Source: Candidatus Stygibacter australis
Lineage (GTDB): Bacteria > Cloacimonadota > Cloacimonadia > Cloacimonadales > TCS61
Reading direction: 5' to 3'
Assembly (NCBI GenBank): GCA_030765845.1
Contig: JAVCDJ010000270.1
Span: forward strand, 1-36,946
DNA: 36,946 nt
Of this stretch, positions 34,619-36,946 are shown piece by piece. Numbering within the stretch: the first letter of the stretch is position 1; every line of letters starts with the position of its first letter. A program made the translations under genes and the position numbers. A model generated the notes under the pieces. The model saw only the letters and a list, made by a program, of their open reading frames with translations. It was not told the DNA's origin and searched no databases.

Positions 34619-35842
34619 TCATTGCACCAGGGCAAACTCCGTCTCATCTGTGCCCGTATCAATCTTCCAGCTCAAATTAAATATTCTCAAAGATACTCCA
34701 GGATTGAATCCTTCATGACTTATAATTTTATTCTGCTCACGATTATGGCTCAGGAAATCAGGGATAACTTTTGAGAATTTGATCTCAAGCTGACTAAGCT
34801 CCTTCACCAAAGGGTCATCCTGATACGGTTCTGATGGATCCCAGTCCTTCTTTCTCAATTCCTGGCTGAGCTGGATCATCATTCCCTTGATAAATGGTGC
34901 AATACTCACTTCAACTATTGTTTTTTCCTTATCTTCACTGCCTATCAGATCACTACTTACCGAAATCCCAGCCTGGATATTACCTCCAGAGATCTCACTA
35001 CCCACAGCCCCCTTCACATTACCATTACAAAAAACCTCACAATTTTGCAGTTTCTCCCGAAATTCCAGATCGCCTTTGCAGATCAATAGCGAATCCTCAC
35101 AGCTCTCTGCCAGTAAATTTCCTGCTACAACCACTCCTTTTGCACTGCAATCCTCTATCTTGCCTGCCACATTTAGATTACCATTCACCACCAGATCGCT
35201 CTTAAATATGCTCCCTTCCAAAGTAAGGCTCGTTTTCACTTCATAGCCGGTCTCCACGATATCCTGCTGCAGGAAAATATTATCAATAATACTGATCTTC
35301 TTCCCATTTTCAACCAGCGCATAGCCATCACAAATGGCAACTATCAGATTCCGACGCGTATCAAAATCTACGTTCTCACCCAAAAATGTGTCCAGAAAGT
35401 TCTTATCCGCTGCCAGGTCTCTTATCTTTCGGTCAAATATATTCTTGCTCTGCACAGCTCCTGTACCTGTAGATACTTTTGCAAGTTTCTCTCCTGCTGT
35501 GATGAAGCGAACCCGTGAAAGATCATTTAAGGAATATAACCGTTGGGACAATAAACAGTCTAAAGGTTCCACCAGTATTTCTACTTCAGGTTCAAAGGAT
35601 GTGTCATCAGCTATGGCTACCGGAAAATATACTCCTGGCTCTCGCTTTATTCCCTTTGCTTCTGCATCTGCACGGGCATTCTCAAATCCATATTTGATCT
35701 CTGCCTCTGCCAGCAAGTCAGCTATTGCCTTCTCACTCACAAGAGAAGCATCTTCCTCTATCCGCAGTTCCGCCAGATTTCCATCAGCCGATACACGTAA
35801 GATAATCTTACCGTCTTCTGTCTTAAAAGTTTCTTTCTTCAT
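34619..35842 (-). CDS. FapA-like (DUF342) polymer-forming-type protein
   Basis: A 407-residue protein resembling the FapA/DUF342 family. The first 165 residues are mixed alpha/beta (ETFKTEDGKIILRVSADGNLA, PGVYFPVAIADDTSF). The centre (about 170-305) is a right-handed beta-helix-like stack with recurring short turns: SLTLEGSIFKSDLVVNGNLN, GKIEDCSAKGVVVAGNL, LICKGDLEFREKLQ, VFCNGNVKGAVGSEISGGNI. The C-terminal part (about 310-380) is helical. No signal peptide or membrane segment is seen, so it is probably cytoplasmic. Family members have been linked to surface organisation, polysaccharide or flagellar regulation in other bacteria; I cannot assign a role here. It lies between a membrane HExxH protein (38 bases upstream) and purA. 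Confidence 0.75.
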   Translation of the reverse strand: MKKETFKTEDGKIILRVSADGNLAELRIEEDASLVSEKAIADLLAEAEIKYGFENARADAEAKGIKREPGVYFPVAIADDTSFEPEVEILVEPLDCLLSQRLYSLNDLSRVRFITAGEKLAKVSTGTGAVQSKNIFDRKIRDLAADKNFLDTFLGENVDFDTRRNLIVAICDGYALVENGKKISIIDNIFLQQDIVETGYEVKTSLTLEGSIFKSDLVVNGNLNVAGKIEDCSAKGVVVAGNLLAESCEDSLLICKGDLEFREKLQNCEVFCNGNVKGAVGSEISGGNIQAGISVSSDLIGSEDKEKTIVEVSIAPFIKGMMIQLSQELRKKDWDPSEPYQDDPLVKELSQLEIKFSKVIPDFLSHNREQNKIISHEGFNPGVSLRIFNLSWKIDTGTDETEFALVQ

Positions 35843-35880
35843 CGTTTTTGTCCCGCCTGTTTACGATTAATTTCTGCTTA

Positions 35881-36540
35881 TTAAAAATTTCTCCATAACC
35901 TGCTTAGAGTCAAGTAATTATTTTCAAAGGCTGTCCCCTTTTCCAGTACCTTAAAAAATCCATGAAGATTATCTCCCAGAAAATATACTATAAAAAGCAA
36001 TACAAGTCCATTCATTATGATCAGAAATACGGTGCTGAAAATATAACCACTTTTTACAATATCGGTCTGCTGATATGAAAATTGCTGCACCAGGGTAATA
36101 ATAAAAAATAAGTATGAAATAACTATCAGATGATCAAAATATACCTGATATCGCTGGTCAATAAATAATGATATTATCATAAATAGTGCCGTATAAAGTG
36201 GAAAGAAATACGGACTTAAACTCGTCAGCCAGTTGCTGTTTCCCTTATAGCTTACTGCTCCTCCATTCTTAGTGGCATTAAAACTCTCTATCCGATTGAA
36301 GGTTATTAAGGCAAATATCAGATGCGTTAGCTCATGGGCAAATGTCTCCCAAAAATCCATCCATTTATAGAGAATTGATAGATATAAGATCACAAATATC
36401 ACTCCCGAAATGAGCACATTTATATAATCACTGAAATTCAACTCACTGAAAATAGTTTTATATTGACCGATAATATTTATAAAGAAAATAATTAAGAATA
36501 ATAAAAGCACATATTTGAATATCCGCCCCACAACCTGCAT
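35881..36540 (-). CDS. Membrane HExxH protein (M50-like putative metalloprotease)
   Basis: A 219-residue integral membrane protein with about six hydrophobic segments (about 8-26, 40-60, 68-82, 104-124, 134-150, 165-190). The zinc-binding motif HELTH is near residue 69 (WETFAHELTHLIFAL), inside or beside a membrane helix as in M50/site-2-protease relatives, and is followed by GGAVSYKGNSNWLTSLSPYFFPL. I do not see the second motif (NxxPxxPLDG) of classical site-2 proteases. Function unknown. A GGGAG site precedes the ATG. It is the first gene of its run and lies next to a FapA-like gene. Confidence 0.7.
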   Translation of the reverse strand: MQVVGRIFKYVLLLFLIIFFINIIGQYKTIFSELNFSDYINVLISGVIFVILYLSILYKWMDFWETFAHELTHLIFALITFNRIESFNATKNGGAVSYKGNSNWLTSLSPYFFPLYTALFMIISLFIDQRYQVYFDHLIVISYLFFIITLVQQFSYQQTDIVKSGYIFSTVFLIIMNGLVLLFIVYFLGDNLHGFFKVLEKGTAFENNYLTLSRLWRNF

Positions 36541-36946
36541 ATTATCTCCCGTTTCATTCTTAAGATGATATTAACTGCATTCAGTCTCACCCGTCAAGAT
36601 AATCTGCTTCATCAAAAACCTATAGGTCATATAAGTTCTATACGACCTATATGTCCTATATCCCCTACAAATTTCCCCAAAAATCATAGAATTCTCAGCA
36701 GAACTACTGTACTATTACCATCCTTAAGGAAGAACAACATAGAACTATCTAACAAAAAAATGTCACTACGTGCTTTGTTGTTCATCCTATTTTCTGTTCT
36801 AAAGGCTGAGGGAAATTGTATTTTTTCTTAAATTGCTGTTATGAGGGGATTTGTGAGTTGTCTTGTCGATGATTATATTTAATTTCTGCTATTTTGGCAC
36901 ATTATGCGTGAGTTGATCATCAAATGCGTCTTTTTCGCTAAAAATA
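36541..36946. other. Non-coding 3' margin
   Basis: No credible gene in these 406 bases. The one longer open frame (36565-36831, +) runs straight through the repeat array and has no ribosome site. The stretch holds the upstream region of the HExxH gene, a 9-bp-period array (36619-36672) and AT-rich DNA to the end. Confidence 0.6.
36619..36672. repeat. Six-unit 9-bp-period array, consensus CCTATANNN
   Basis: Six consecutive nonamers: CCTATAGGT, CATATAAGT, TCTATACGA, CCTATATGT, CCTATATCC, CCTACAAAT. Positions 1-6 are near-constant and 7-9 vary, the same period and layout as the array at 23159-23203 but with a different core. Confidence 0.7.

Noticed and set aside
36565-36831. 88-residue open frame on the + strand
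   Set aside because: No ribosome site; it reads through the 9-bp repeat array (giving Pro-Ile-x-like repeats by virtue of the period) and resembles no family.
36895-36910. TGGCAC near the end of the window as a second sigma-54 promoter
   Set aside because: The GC element is two bases too close to the GG element, and spacing is strict for this promoter class.

Overview
The window looks like a stretch of chromosome from an anaerobic, amino-acid-fermenting Gram-negative bacterium of the FCB group, most likely Candidatus Cloacimonadota. This is an inference. It rests on a gingipain-type C25 protease with a type IX-secretion-like/FlgD-like C-terminal tail, an exported beta-barrel-like protein, glutamate dehydrogenase and imidazolonepropionase, and AT-rich DNA with strong GGAGG ribosome binding sites. 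I see no rRNA, tRNA, CRISPR array, insertion sequence or phage gene.

Region 1 (1-9040, + strand) is the most unusual part. A 5'-truncated histidine kinase overlaps an NtrC-type sigma-54 response regulator. Next comes a well-formed sigma-54 promoter (2491-2506) and gdhA. After a perfect 11-bp hairpin follow two translationally coupled proteins with PEP-synthase-like ATP-grasp domains, neither with the catalytic phosphohistidine or PEP-binding parts of a real PEP synthase. The second is a 1052-residue fusion: a sensor domain recognisably related to that of the histidine kinase, the ATP-grasp region, and a C-terminal polymerase-beta-type nucleotidyltransferase. A 52-residue four-cysteine protein with a TTG start and a strong terminator close the unit. 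I propose a signalling/modification module tied to glutamate metabolism; its biochemical activity is unknown.

Region 2 (9057-15280, - strand) is a tightly spaced seven-gene run read lemA, two TPM-domain proteins, obgE, dprA, rph, hutI. Region 3 (15443-18221, +) holds an exported barrel-like protein, an exported chalcone-isomerase-like protein, a YgjP-type metallopeptidase and a metallo-beta-lactamase-fold hydrolase; trmO converges on it from the - strand. Region 4 (18823-23145, +) is the 1421-residue C25 protease and its terminator.

Region 5 (23214-29989, -) reads glmS-like (an enlarged 902-residue form), ispF, a U32 peptidase, an ABC substrate-binding protein and an ABC permease with no ATPase in view. 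Region 6 (30076-33136, -) is the conserved rpmH-rnpA-yidD-yidC-khpB cluster. Region 7 (33243-36540, -) holds a divergent purA, a FapA/DUF342-like protein and a membrane HExxH protein. The last ~400 bases appear non-coding and contain a 9-bp-period repeat array; a second array of the same period but different sequence lies at 23159-23203.
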